From Zygnema cylindricum (Eukaryota > Streptophyta > Zygnematophyceae > Zygnematales > Zygnemataceae), in NCBI GenBank assembly GCA_037447655.1, contig JBBHKE010003464.1:1-64000 (forward strand): a DNA stretch of 64,000 nt. Direction: 5' to 3'. Numbering within the stretch: the first letter of the stretch is position 1; each line of letters begins with the position of its first letter. This document shows positions 33,904 to 44,842 of the stretch, one piece after another. Under the pieces are notes generated by a model. That model did not search any database, was not told where the DNA came from, and saw nothing but the letters and a program-made list of their open reading frames with translations. Both the position numbers and the translations under genes were made by a program.

Positions 33904-35426
33904 TTGGATCGAGACTCCTTTATTAAAGCCCTTACGACTTCTCCACATCTTTCAGCGGGGGGTCCTTCGGGCACTGTTTATGAGCTATTTCGCGACGTTT
34001 TGCCTCCGGAATCTGGTGCCCGAGGTTTTGATATGTTTTTTCGAGTTTGTTCCCTTATTGCGGCTGGCACTGTCCCTTCCCGTATTTGTGACCTCCTCAC
34101 GGCCTCCCGCCTCGTAGCTGTCACCAAACCCAATAGGGGAGTCCGCCCTATTGCAGTAGGCGAGGTATTGTACCGGTTGGTGGCCGGCGCCATCTGCATC
34201 CAGCTCCAGCCCGCTTTCATGATTATTTCTCTCCTCATCAGTTCGGAGTGGCAATCGGGGGGGGTTGTGAGGCCGTGGTCCTTGGGATTCGGGCTTTGTT
34301 AGATGCCCATCCGGATTGGTTAGTCCTCCAGGTGGATGTTTCTAATGCCTTTAATACAGTGGATCGGAATGCAATTTTTTCGGAGCTTATGGTTGCACCT
34401 TCCCCGATTGTCCAGATATTTCTTTTTGTGAGACCTTTTTTTTCTTTGAGCAGTAGCCTCTCTTTCTCCACTGATGATGATTTTGTCCCACTTTCCTCCA
34501 CGACTGGCACTCGTCAGGGTGATCCTCTTGGGGGCCCTTTGTTTGCCCTAGCCCATTACCGTGCCCTTCGAGCTTCTGCAGCTGCTTATCCTTCTTGCCT
34601 CTTCCCTTCACTTGCGGATAACACACACATTATTGGTCCTTCGGACCAAGTTATACCAGCCTACAACTTTTTCAAGGCTCACTTAGCCGAACTCAATCTT
34701 TCGGTCCAGCCCTCTAAGTGTGTTGTCTGGTCCCCACGTCCTATTCCTCCTCCTTTCACTCCCCCTCCTGGTTTTCAGACTCCTCCTCCTTCCGAAGGCA
34801 TTCGTGTGTTGGATTGCCCGCTTGGTTCTGATCCATACGTCACGACATTCCTTGATTCCGCTCTTCAGACAGATTTATCCCACGGGGACGACCTTCCTCA
34901 CCTTTCCGATCCCCAAGTGGCCTTTGCTCTTCTCACACGGTGTTTCCCTCACCGGCCCTCCTACCTTACTCGGACTTCCCCTCCCACCCCATCCTTTGTG
35001 TCCTCACTTTCTGCATTCGATGATCGGCTTATGGATGTCCTCCATACTTTGTTGGGTCGTGGAGCTTTTGATCGCGAGTTTGGGCCTGCTGCACGCATCC
35101 AAACCCCTCTTCCTGTCTTGGCTGGCGGTTTGGGTTTACTCTCAACGGCGCATGTTGCTCCAGCCGCCTATTTGGGGAGTTGGTGCATTGTTCCTTCCAC
35201 TATTGTCTCTCGTTTTTTGGCCGGGGACACTCCTATTCTTGCGGCCGTGGTTCCCCGTGTTTCGGATGGTGAGCTTGCCTTCCAGCGGTCCTTTTTGGAT
35301 GCATCACGTTCTCTTACTCCGACTGCTATCGAGGACATGCCGATTTTTTCCTCTCTCGTTATGACATCAGTTGCACGTGTTCAGGAATCCTTTTCTGATT
35401 GGGTTGTCGCCGCTATTAAATCCTAG
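33904..35426 (+). pseudogene. LINE copy 2: reverse transcriptase and thumb
   Basis: 33904-34302 holds HLSAGGPSGTVYELFRDVLP and KPNRGVRPIAVGEVLYRL. The frame then shifts to 34248-35426, open for 392 codons: GVAIGGGCEAVVLGIRALL, LQVDVSNAFNTVDR (motif A Asp), TTGTRQGDPLGGPLFALAH (motif B), SLADNTHIIG (motif C, where the second catalytic Asp is Asn), LNLSVQPSKCVVWSP (motif D/E) and the thumb and linker PHRPSYLTRTSPP...DDRLMDVLHTLL. The Asp-to-Asn change would abolish polymerase activity. The long open frame indicates a younger copy than copy 1. Confidence 0.85.
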
Positions 35427-35429
35427 CTT

Positions 35430-36022
35430 TTTGAGGCGCTTCCTTCCAATTCTTCGCGTGCACGTTTTCTCTCTTGTGGCGGACCTGGCTCTGGATCTTG
35501 GCTATTGGCCGTCCTTATCTTATCCACTCTTCGTTTCACCCCTGCTCAGTTCACCACGGCCCTTAGGTTCCGGCTTGGCCTCCCTCACCCACCTTTGCTT
35601 GGCTCACTTGTTTGCTCCTGCGGCCACGTTCTCGAGCCTGACGGGGTCCATTTGCTTCGTTGCTCCCACGGGGCGAGTCGATTCATGCGCACGATACGAT
35701 TCGAGACACCATCGCTACTATCGCTTCTAAGGGGGGATTTTCTGTTCGTCGCGAGGTCTCTCACATTATTCCTTCGCGCCGGATCGACCTTGTATTACTT
35801 GATGGTGCGCGTCGTACATTTGGTGACATTGTTTTAACGAACCCTACCTCGACTACAATCGCCAACCAAGCGGCTCGGCATATGGGAGTGGCTGCCCGTG
35901 ACGCAGCTAAAAGGAAAGAGCGTGATTGTGCCCATCGCGACGCTATGGATGGCTTCATTCCGATGGCGGTCGAGATATTTGGTTGTTTGGGTGTGGCTTG
36001 TTCTGTACTTGTGGTCGGCGCT
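35430..36022 (+). pseudogene. LINE copy 2: CCHC motif and restriction-like endonuclease
   Basis: In overlapping frames: SLVCSCGHVLEPDGVHLLRC with the CCHC knuckle (C-X-C...H-X3-C) at about 35600-35665, then HDTIRDTIATIASKGGFSVR, PSRRIDLVLLDGARR and FGDIVLTNPTST at 35660-35860. The spaced Asp residues fit a PD-(D/E)XK core. The domain would nick the target strand. It ends around FLYTCGRR, where the copia LTR begins at 36023. Confidence 0.8.
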
Positions 36023-36330
36023 TGAAACTCTGAGACCTCCATAAGTCCTCAGAGTGGACAGCTTCCAAGAAGCCTCTAGGATAATCGTGACCCCTTTGTG
36101 TTTCAGCAAAAACAACTGCCACCCTGGCAGACAAAAACTCTGACCACCTGCACCCCTGTGAAGGCAAGACTCCCCTGAGTAGATAGCATAAAGAATCTCT
36201 GAATTTGCTCCCCTGAGCAGTAAGTTATGGAGGGTCAAAGTTGACCTTTTGTACAGAAGCTCTCTCGGAGAGAGGGTCCTATCTTCTAATTTTTCTAAGT
36301 CCTATCTCTCTACTCTATCTACTGATGTAC
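36023..36330 (-). repeat. copia C-type LTR fragment in LINE copy 2
   Basis: Nearly identical to 37448-37760 (starts TGAAACTCTGAGACC, the complement of the LTR 3' end) until similarity stops at about 36330. It is antisense to the LINE, as copia A is in LINE copy 1. Only the LTR 3' third remains. Confidence 0.75.
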
Positions 36331-37447
36331 GAAACATGTCAACTAGATGGCTCCAATATTATAGGCGTAAGTATCGACCGATGGATTTTCACTTTTTTAG
36401 ATTCGCGAAGTAATCACGCACATCGTCCAGTGTGAAAAGACTCTCCTCGGCGAGGAGAGTTTATTCAGACTGGTCGCGTACTATTGGTACACGTGAAAGG
36501 TAAAAAAAATCCACCACGAATAAGGGATGAGAATCAAACACGTCCTACACGCCATGTGCCTTCCGCCATGGTGTATGAAGGTCGGCCGAAATATCTTCGC
36601 AAGCTCATGACATCCGTTGACCTTCAAAGTTTGCGGCGCCTTTTTGACATTCCCTTTCGAAATTTTGATTTTCAATTTCAAAATTAAAATCTGGTCGCAA
36701 AATTTTCGTACGAATCATTAACTACCCCCGCCCATACAAATATTATGTACAGATTTTCAGCTTGAAAAATATGAAAATAACCTACGCGGCCAATCATAAT
36801 TGAGAAACGATGTCTACTGGCACGACATAATGGAACGCCGTGCCAGTAAACATGAGAAATAAACGTATCCGCATGTTTACCGAGACCGCGTAATATAGAA
36901 CAAGCATGTATCTCACAATTTGACTGAGGTATAGCCACAGACTATCAAGTGACATCAAAGTAGAAAAGTTCATCGAAGATAGCAAGAATTTCCAGATAGA
37001 AGTCCCTGAAATTGAGGAACATTTGTAGGTGTCCACGTGTCGAGCACACAAATGTTGCATAATTACAATGGCATAAATTGTTGCTCCCCGCCTTCCTCGG
37101 TTTATGTAATTGCAATAACTTTGTTGAGCACTCTATACTAGAGGTCGCAAAAGTCAAAATTTTACATAAGCGAAACCGACCTTTTTTTTTTTTCAAAATC
37201 TGAGTAACTGACGCCCGACTGGGTTATATCACGCTCCAAAATTGTTAACCGTTAACCGACCGGCGATTACGAAAATAAAAGTTCACCGAAAATCGATTTC
37301 TTGCGACTAACCGAGCCCGCCCGTAACCTAAAAAGTACAAAATTAACTAATGTACGACGTAGAGTAAGCCAAAAATTACGATTTGTCGCATTCCTTTAGA
37401 TTTGCAAAATGAATAGTGTTTACTAATGTGTTAGATTTGCAAAATGA
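36331..37447. other. 1.1-kb block without recognised genes, between two copia C LTR pieces
   Basis: No coding match. It contains a perfect 10-bp inverted repeat with one central base (36440-36460, ACTCTCCTCG...), and a 19-base word TTAGATTTGCAAAATGAAT twice near its right end (about 37397 and 37431). It may be the original genomic DNA or a non-coding transposon. Confidence 0.4.
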
Positions 37448-38497
37448 ATGAAACTCTGAGACCTCCATAAGTCCTCAGAGTGGACAGCTTCAAAGAAGCC
37501 TCTAGGATAACCCTGACCCCTTTGTGTTTCAGCAAAAACAACTGCCACCCTGGCAGACAAAAACTCTGACCACCTGCACCCCTGTGAAGGCAAGACTCCC
37601 CTGAGTCGATAGCAAAAAGAATCTCTGAATTTGCTCCCCTGAGCAGTAAGTTATGGAGGGTCAAAGTTGACCTTTTGTACAGAAGCTCTATGGGAGAGAG
37701 GATCCTATCTCCTTATTTTTCTAAGTCCTATCTCTCTCACAGACTCTATCTACTGATGTACGGAACCAATCATAATTCTCCTCTGTACATAAAAGTACAG
37801 TCGCCGGTGTACTTTATGTACGGAAATTGTACGACATGACCTTAATGTCGACACATGTCATATCCGGATTCGGTGCCGTAATCTCCGGAGATACCACGAC
37901 CCAATGTAATCTCGCCACGTGTCATCCGATGTGGCGATGCCCACAAACCGCCGAATTCTTCTTCCGAGATCTCGGCGCGAATTCCGGCTTTCCGATTAAA
38001 TTCACATTTGATCGTAGCCGTAATAAATACATGCGCGGTATTTGTTTCGCTTACGAAATCAATGTGCGGTATTGATTTCTTATTCGTACCGCAATTCGTA
38101 CTTTTACACTACCAGATCTATGTATCCCGTTAACAATTATAGTTAAATGATTTATCCTACCAATTAATGTTTAATTAATTATCGTACTATATAATACGTA
38201 AGACTACATCTAGACTTAACGGCTAAGGCTACCGGCTATCTACTGTCTGTCCGCCGGCAGGTACTAGGATCAAATCCGGTGGCCGGCATATGCCTTTTAG
38301 TAAATAATCCCCTAACTAATATAAATATCCCGTAAACCTCAGGATAGCCTTGGTAGCCATGGCTCTAGCTTCCTCTCCAATTTCTCAGTGACTGCGCCAA
38401 GTTTGAGAGTTTGGAGAGAGAAGTTAGAGGTAGACTGCCTCAGCTTCTTTATTTCTATTCAGACCTAGAAAATACTTTAAAACCATAAATTTATACA
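37448..38497 (-). repeat. copia C 3' LTR
   Basis: 1050 bp; on the minus strand it runs TGTATAAATTTATGG...CAGAGTTTCA. Contains the hairpins TGCTCCCCTGAGCA (37632-37645) and GACTCCCCTGAGTC (37594-37607), and on the plus strand at 38220-38290 a tRNA-like T-arm (TAGGATCAAATCCGGT) bracketed by partly pairing arms. Confidence 0.8.
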
Positions 38498-39165
38498 CTC
38501 CCCTTATTTTCTAGTCAATCTTTAATTTTAGACCACACTTCTCCCTGCAGAAAATTAGCTTAGGGGAAGGCACAGGTTTCGTCATCATATCTGCTTCCAT
38601 CTCACAATCCGGTCGGTACTCTAAACTGATTATTTTATTTTTTCCTTTCTCTCTAACAAAGCTGAGTCTAATGTCCATGTGTTTGGCTTTAAAATGATGT
38701 TTAGGATTGGTAGAAATAGCAATTTCTATTAGGAAATAATCCCCTAACTAATATAAATATCCCGTAAACCTCAGGATAGCCTAGGTAGCCATGGCTTTAG
38801 CTTCCTCTCCAATTTCTCAGTGACTGCGACAAGTTTGAGAGTTTGGAGAGAGAAGTTAGAGGTAGACTGCCTCAGCTTCTTTCTTATTTCTATTCAGTCC
38901 TAGAAAATACTTTAAAAGACCATTAATTTCTACACTCCCCTTATTTTCTAGTCAATCTTTAATTTCAAACCACACTTTTCCCTGCAGAAAATTAGCTTAG
39001 GGGAAGGCACAGGTTTGGTCATCATATCTGCTACCATCTCACTATCTGGTCGGTACTCTAAGCTGATTATTTTGTTTTCTACTTTCTCTCTAACAAAGGT
39101 GAGTCTAATGTCCACGTGTTTAGCTTTAAAATGATGTTTAAGATTGGCAAAAATAGCGATTGCTG
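38302..39165. repeat. 432-bp tandem duplication at the LTR/pol junction of copia C
   Basis: The stretch from AAATAATCCCCTAACTAATA (38302) through the purine tract and the RNase H tail recurs from 38734 with a constant offset of 432. Copies differ by scattered substitutions and a few short indels. It leaves two purine tracts and two LTR starts. Confidence 0.8.
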
Positions 39166-39420
39166 CCTGATTATCACAAAAAAATTTCTGCACACCACAC
39201 TTAAGGTGACCAAGCTCACCAAGCAAAGACTTCACCCACATCAATTCTTTTACAGCAGAGCAAGAGGCCATATACTCAGCCTCCATGGTGGACTAACAAT
39301 AACCTTTTGCTGTTTGCTACTCCAACAGCAAGCCCCATCACCCATATATAATACATATCCAGAAGTGCATTTCCTCATCGGAGCATCACCAAAACTGGAA
39401 TCACTCTAAGTAGTGATGTC
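38948..39420 (-). pseudogene. copia C: RNase H
   Basis: 112 codons open at 38948-39286 with MEAEYMASCSAVKELMWVKS, FFCDNQAAIAIFANLKHHF, KHVDIRL, ISLEYRPDSEMVADMMTKP, the typical C-terminus. Upstream SSFGDAPMRKCTSGYVLYMG lies across a stop near 39287. The catalytic Glu (MEAEY) and Asp (CDNQ) are present. Confidence 0.8.
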
Positions 39421-40500
39421 ACTATTCTCCCCACCCAAATGCAACCATAGATCCCTAGTTCCTATCAAGTATCTAAGGACTCTCTTAGCTGCCTCCCAAT
39501 CCCTCTTAGTGGGAGCATTTAGACTTCTAGTCAGCACTCCTACAGCTGCAGCTAAATCCGGCCGGGTACAATTCATAAAATAGATTAGACTTCCCACTAC
39601 TTGTCTGTAAGGAATAGTCTGCATGAACTTCTGTTCTTCAAGAGATAATTCCTCGTCTAAGACTATGACTCCTTCTTCCTCAATCCCCTCACTTCCCTTT
39701 TTCAACTCCATTGGAGTTGTACAACTGTTAGTTTTATCCATTTAAAATTTTTCAAGCATGTTCCCTATTGCTTCATTTTGAGTCAATCTTATAATCTTTC
39801 TTTCTCGGTCTCTTTCTACTTGAATTCCCAAAATATAGTTTGCTTCTCCCATATCGTTCATTTCAAATCTCCCTTTAAGATCGGTTTTCAGTTTATTAAT
39901 TTTTTCCATTGATTTACTTAAAACAAGTAAATCATCAACATAAATTGCAATAAATATAATACCTTCCTCATCCTCAAAAACATAGATTAAGTGATCTGAG
40001 CTGATCCGGTTATATCCCAGACCAGTAAGAAACTCATCAAGCTTCTTATTCCACTGTCGAGGCGCCTATTTCAAACCATAAAGAGATTTAATCAGCCGGC
40101 ATACCTTACTTTCCTCTCCTTCCTCCACAAACCCTTCGGGTTGTCGCATGAAGATCTCCTCTTCCAAAACTTCATGCAAAAAGGTTGTCTTGATGTCCAA
40201 CTGGTGCACTTCCATGTCTTTCGCTGCAGTCAAGCTGAGAAGTATGCGGACGGAGGGAAATCTGACCACCGGGGCAAAGGTTTCCTCGTAGTCAATTCCC
40301 TCCTTTTGTGTAAATCCCTTTGCCACTAATCGGGTCTTGTAGCGCTCGATTGTGTTATCTGGATTCAGTTTTAATTTGAAAACACACTTACAACCGATTA
40401 GTTTTCAGTTAGGTGGACAATCCACCAGCTCCCAAGTATCGGCTGCCATAATTGAGGCCATCTCCTCATTGATGGCTGTCTTCCACCGATTTCTTTCTGG
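39406..40500 (-). pseudogene. copia C: reverse transcriptase
   Basis: Reads from the minus strand in pieces. 40326-40066 gives AKGFTQKEGIDYEETFAPVV, VHQLDIKTTFLHEVLEEEIF and RLIKSLYGLK. Near 39930 is IAIYVDDLLVLSKS with intact YVDD. 39741-39406 gives TTPMELKKGSEG..., RQVVGSLIYFMNCTRPDLAA and the connection. Stops occur near 40066 and 39742. The residues needed for catalysis are all still present. Confidence 0.8.
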
Positions 40501-41128
40501 ACAAGTCATCGCCTCTCTCTAAGTTTGAGGTTCATCTTGATGAGATAGTTTAGTTACCTTGTTATTATCCTGTTTTTCTTGCAGTCTTTTGCTACTTCTC
40601 CTTCCCCCCTCAAAATCTGAGGCCGGAATAGATGGTTCTCGTGGATTCTTTCGAACAAACTCGGCTTCTCCCCTATCCCTTGATTCCGAATCAATTTCCA
40701 CCACGTCTTCCGCTTCGGGTAGAGTTGTTACTGGAGTTTCCACAACCGAGTCCTTTTCGGTCTGATTTGTACCTACAAGAATGTCATCGTCTCTAAAACC
40801 TATAAAGTTAGGAAGCTCAAAGTCATCAGAATTTTCTGACTCAAAATCTGATTTTTACTAACTTCGTATATATGAAGCGATCCACAAACTTTCCTTCATC
40901 CATAACTACTAGATGCTTTACTAAGATTATATCTTCCCTTTTATAAATCATAAACTCTATATCCTTTAACATCTTCATCATATCCTAATAAGTATCGCGG
41001 TTTTCCTTTAGGATCTAGCTTCCTATAAGACGGATCAGTATCTAGACTGAATACTTGACTGCCGAAAACCTTTAAGTGAGATAAGTCTGGTTTCCGGCAT
41101 GTCCATCTCTCATAAGGTGTTTGATCTT

Positions 41129-41822
41129 TTATAGCTGAAGTAAGAACTCATTTTTGAGGTAATTAGCACAGTTCATTACTTCTACCCAAAACCTTTTTCC
41201 TATCTTTTTATCCGACAACATACTTCTAGCACTATCACTTAGTATTCTATTTAACCTTTCATCTACCCCATTCTGTTCCAGATTTTCTGGAACTGTCTTT
41301 TGGTGTTGGACCCCATCTTCCCTCAGAAAATCCTCAAACAGGTTAGAAGTATACTCTCCACCATTGTCACTCCTTACTCTCTTGATTGGATTTTCATGGA
41401 GTTTTTCGCTCGATGCTATATATTGACTAAAACAATCCTGATCTTCTGACTTGTTTTTCAAAAAATACACCCGGGAATACCGAGACCAATCATCAGTTAT
41501 AGTCATCATAAATCTCTTTTTCCCCGTTGAGGGCACTCTTGCCGGTCCCCAAATATCTGTGTACTAGATCTAGATTTTTTTCTCCCTTATACGTGGCTGT
41601 TTTAGGAAAGGGTAATCTGTGTGCTTTACCTTGAGCACATCCACTACAATCACTTATATCATCATTCTCACTAAACTGAATCCCTTCCACTTCTCCCATC
41701 TTTTTCATCTCTCTTAACTTATCTAGATTCACATGCCCAAGCCTCTTATGCCACATCATAATATCATGAACACCAACATAATAAAATTTCTTCTTTTCAT
41801 TATTTAAGATCAGCCTAAACAT
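41129..41822 (-). pseudogene. copia C: integrase
   Basis: 41822-41493 carries MWHKRLGHVNLDKLREMKK and CSGCAQGKAHRLPFPKTATY (HHCC module) but loses the first catalytic Asp region (DLVHRYLGTG instead of DLVHTDIWG). 41536-41129 carries ITDDWSRYSRVYFLK, RVRSDNGGEYTS (Asp) and EQNGVDERLNRIL (Glu). A frameshift separates the parts near 41530. Confidence 0.8.
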
Positions 41823-41889
41823 CCCATGGCTACCTTTCTCAGCAATGAAATAGACATCCTCATCAAAACTAGCAGTAAAGACTCCTTCC

Positions 41890-42221
41890 CTAGTGCTAGT
41901 GAAAAAATCCTTATCATCTAATAGAGATGTAGAGATAAGGTTTTTGTTCAGCTCCGGAATAAATAATACATCGGAGAATGTTAATATGGATGTCTTTCAT
42001 TCTACTAACACTTTTAGATCTACTGATCCTACAAGAGTAGTGGTGACTATCCTCCCATCTCCGTACTCTATCTCTACGTTGGTAATCTTTCTTATCTTAG
42101 TGAACAGGTGTCTATCCTTACACATGTGCATGGAGGCACTTGAATCTACAATCCAGCGTGCTTCACCTTTCAATCCACCGTAAGCACATTTCTGCCTTCG
42201 TGGAATTTCAACCTCATTTTT
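41890..42221 (-). pseudogene. copia C: end of gag and protease
   Basis: EVEIPRRQKCAYGG (gag/protease border box) followed by WIVDSSASMHMCKD. The active site Asp-Ser-Gly has become Asp-Ser-Ser. The flap region EIEYGDGRIVTTTLVG follows. The sequence stops being gag at 42221, where the family B LTR starts. Confidence 0.8.
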
Positions 42222-43642
42222 TGTTGTTTCTGAAAAGTTAGTTTCGTGCGAACACATCGTTTCGTGCGTACGCGATGTTTCGTGCGTACGCATTTACGCG
42301 ATATATTGTGGAGGTTCGAAAGGATTTATGGATTGGGGAATTAAATGTACACATAAAATTAATGGAGTAATTGAGTGGCGCGAAATGTGAGAGGAAATGG
42401 ACGGCGGATCGCGAAGCAATCCGACGTGAGATAATCGACGAAGATAAAATGGTACGTCGCACGTACGAAACATAATGCGACAGATGAAATTTATTACATG
42501 GGATGCCGCCGGTACGGAGCGTCGTATTTGACAGGTGTACTTTAAGTTGTCGCTTATTGCGACATTCATTTATCGAAAATGACGTGTACCTTAAATGCGA
42601 CAAGGCGCATTTATGACGAAGTACGTGATTTCGGTACGGACAGAATTGGATCGTACGAATTGATTTCGGCAAGTTGGTCATGGTACACGTGGAGGGCGAA
42701 TGTCGTCTACCGATATTTTCAAGGGATCTCATCATCTTTAATGACGCATTATCTAGTGGACCGTACATATGCGATGTCGGTTCACTACGTGGACTTATCG
42801 ACAAGTGACTAAGCAAGTTGTCACTTATGACGCGGATTTTTGGATGCGTCGGTGTAAATATTTGAAGCATCAATGTTTTGTCTTATTTGAATTAATGATT
42901 TAGTGTTGATTAAAATAGTTATATTTTACGTGATTAATGAGGATATCGACACTTTAATTTATGTGTCGTATTTGCAGACAAGTGTACGCTTACGATTGCT
43001 TGACTTTCAGGTGTATGCTTACGATTAGTTTGATTTAATGACAGTTACGTAATTTACGTTGGTTATTTTGACACTTAGTGATTTGTTAACAGCTCACAAG
43101 TGTATATATAGATTTGAGCTTCATTAGAATAAATAATCAATGGTGGTTAGTAAAAGTGGGGACCGAAGATGTAAACTTTTAGGGTTGCCGATTAGGTCAT
43201 GCATTTGGGTAAATGTGTTTATTGGTATACTTCTCTTTATTTAATGTTTATGTGAGATTGCACTCTTTTGTTATTATTTATTTATGTTGTTTTATATATG
43301 TTTGATATGCATTGTTTATGCATTTGTCCTAGGGTTTGTTTATGTCGATTATTCCATCAAACCTTAGATGTTGTCATAGGGTTTATTTATGTTGATTATT
43401 CCATGAAACCCTAATTGTTGTATGTTAAATGGAGGATGCATTTCAAATGATTGTTCATTGGCCTAGCTTCGCTTAGCTTCTTGCATGATAGTTTGGGTGG
43501 CTTCTGCGGTCCATTTTAGACCAGATGAACAACAGGTTATGGGCCCACACCCCATCTATCATATGTTAGGTTAAGTCGATGTAGGTTTTTGTCACACGCA
43601 TTGTAGCGGGTTAATATTGTCCTTGCTGGTTGTATTGCAGTA
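42222..43642 (+). mobile_element. family B LTR 1 with leader
   Basis: LTR 42222-43534 (TGTTGTTTCTGAAAAG...GAACAACA, 1313 bp), followed by the primer site GGTTATGGGCCCAC at 43535 and a leader shared with LTR 2 up to GCAGTA (43642). It matches 47607-49074 throughout. The first part is rich in CGTGCGTACG words; the second part is AT-rich with AAACCCTA motifs. The element's coding region is missing after the leader. Confidence 0.8.
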
Positions 43643-43832
43643 ATGGTGTCTGTGTACCCATGAGATCGGCCTTATCATAGTGTTGGTATGTGCCGAGTTT
43701 AATCTTGCATCGCCCCAAGGGTTAACTTAGTGACAGTGCCGAAATGTCTACCCTCAATGAAAATGATTAATTATGAGAAATGATATTTTATTTTTGGAAA
43801 ATACATGTTTATTTTTGATGAAGTATTTCGAA

Positions 43833-43967
43833 ATGTGGAAATTCGATATTTGGTGGAAAAGACAGGAAAGTGGAGATTTGACATTTAGTGGAGAGATGCG
43901 GGAAGGTGGAGTTTCGACGTTTGGGGGAGAGAGATCCGGAAGGTGGAGTTTTGACATGTGGTGGATA
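43833..43967 (+). repeat. minisatellite, about 36-bp unit, four degenerate copies
   Basis: Units of the form GGTGGAGTTTTGACATTTGG plus GGAGAGA..CGGGAA repeat four times with drift. It ends at the family S LTR fragment. Not coding. Confidence 0.65.
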
Positions 43968-44088
43968 GTCTGTCAAAGTTGCTGTTCAGCCATCGGTATT
44001 TGTGGAAGCTTCCTCTCTTGATTTGTTCTACGATGACTACTGCTGCATCTTCTTCATCTTCAGTACCAACACTTGTCTCAGAACAACA
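43965..44088 (+). repeat. 3' end of a family S LTR
   Basis: The complement of 6021-6145 (AAAGTTGCTGTTCAGCCATC...TCTCAGAACAACA). Instead of a primer site it is followed at once by RT sequence (GATCTAGGGGAGGCAAG), so this is a rearrangement joint. Confidence 0.75.
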
Positions 44089-44842
44089 GGATCTAGGGGA
44101 GGCAAGATATATTTTGGGGATTCAAATGGAGAGAGATAGGGGGATGAAGATTATCAAACTTACTAAAAAAAAAACAATACGTAATATGCTTAAGAAATTC
44201 CAGATGGAAAATGCTAACAGTTGTACCACTCCCATGGACTTGAAAAAAGTAAGTGATGGGAGTGTAGAAGGAGGAGTGATGATCTTAGATGATCAAATGA
44301 GTCCAGAAGAAAGAGAGTTTATGAAGTCTATCTTTTATAGACAAGTCGTAGGAAGTTTAATCTATTTTATGAACTGTACCATGCTGGACATAGCGGCAGC
44401 AGTTGGAGTGCTCAGTAGGAGTCTTAATGATCCTAAGAACAGAGACTGGGAGGCAGCCAAGAGAGTCATGAGATATCTGGTGGGAACTAGAGAGTTATGA
44501 TTGCATTTGGGAGGGGAGCACACTGACATCACTACTTGGAGTGATGCCAGTTATCGGGACGCACTTATGAGAAGATGCACTTCTTGGTATGTTTTGTATG
44601 TTGGGGAAGGTGCATGCCGTTGGAGCAGTAAGCAACAAAAGGTGGTTGCTCAGTCTACTATAGAGGCTGAGTACATGGCCTCTTGTTCTGCTGTGAAAGA
44701 GTGGATGTGGGTCACATCCTTGCTGGAAGAACTGGGGTATATGAAGGAGGGAGTGCATGAAGTGTTTTGTGATAATCAAGCTGCCATTGCAATTGCAGCT
44801 AATCCAAAACATCATTTTAAAGCTAAGAATATGGACATGTGA
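44089..44842 (+). pseudogene. copia D: RT C-terminus and RNase H
   Basis: 44089-44500 is open: SCTTPMDLKKVSDGS, RQVVGSLIYFMNCT, AAVGVLSRSLNDP. A TGA at 44498 precedes RNase H at 44501-44842: HLGGEHTDITTWSDASYRDA (Asp), TIEAEYMASC (Glu), FCDNQAAIAIAANPKHHFKA (Asp). The tail DEEMVADMMTKPVPSP lies in another frame near 44900. The open frame runs back into the family S LTR fragment, but only by chance. Confidence 0.8.

Larger units (their letters stand above)
33131..36022 (+). mobile_element. LINE copy 2 (R2-like architecture), 3' end cut by a copia LTR
   Basis: Non-LTR element with, in order, an N-terminal zinc finger, RT, CCHC motif and restriction-like endonuclease. This is the architecture of R2, NeSL and related early LINEs, which lack an APE endonuclease. 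Frameshifts at about 33345, 33830-33900, 34250, 35430 and 35700 break it. It is cut at 36022 by LTR sequence, so the 3' tail and any target duplication are missing. Confidence 0.85.
37448..42221 (-). mobile_element. copia C: 3' LTR and pol, 5' part missing
   Basis: Minus-strand copia. 3' LTR 37448-38497, purine tract at 38498-38508, a 432-bp tandem duplication of the LTR/RNase H junction, then RNase H, RT, integrase, protease and the last codons of gag. The 5' side stops at 42221, where family B LTR 1 begins. The rest of gag and the 5' LTR are not in the window. Confidence 0.85.

Noticed and set aside
42579-42812. 77-codon open stretch in family B LTR 1
   Set aside because: Lies wholly inside an LTR, the matching part of LTR 2 does not keep the frame, and no motif is recognisable.
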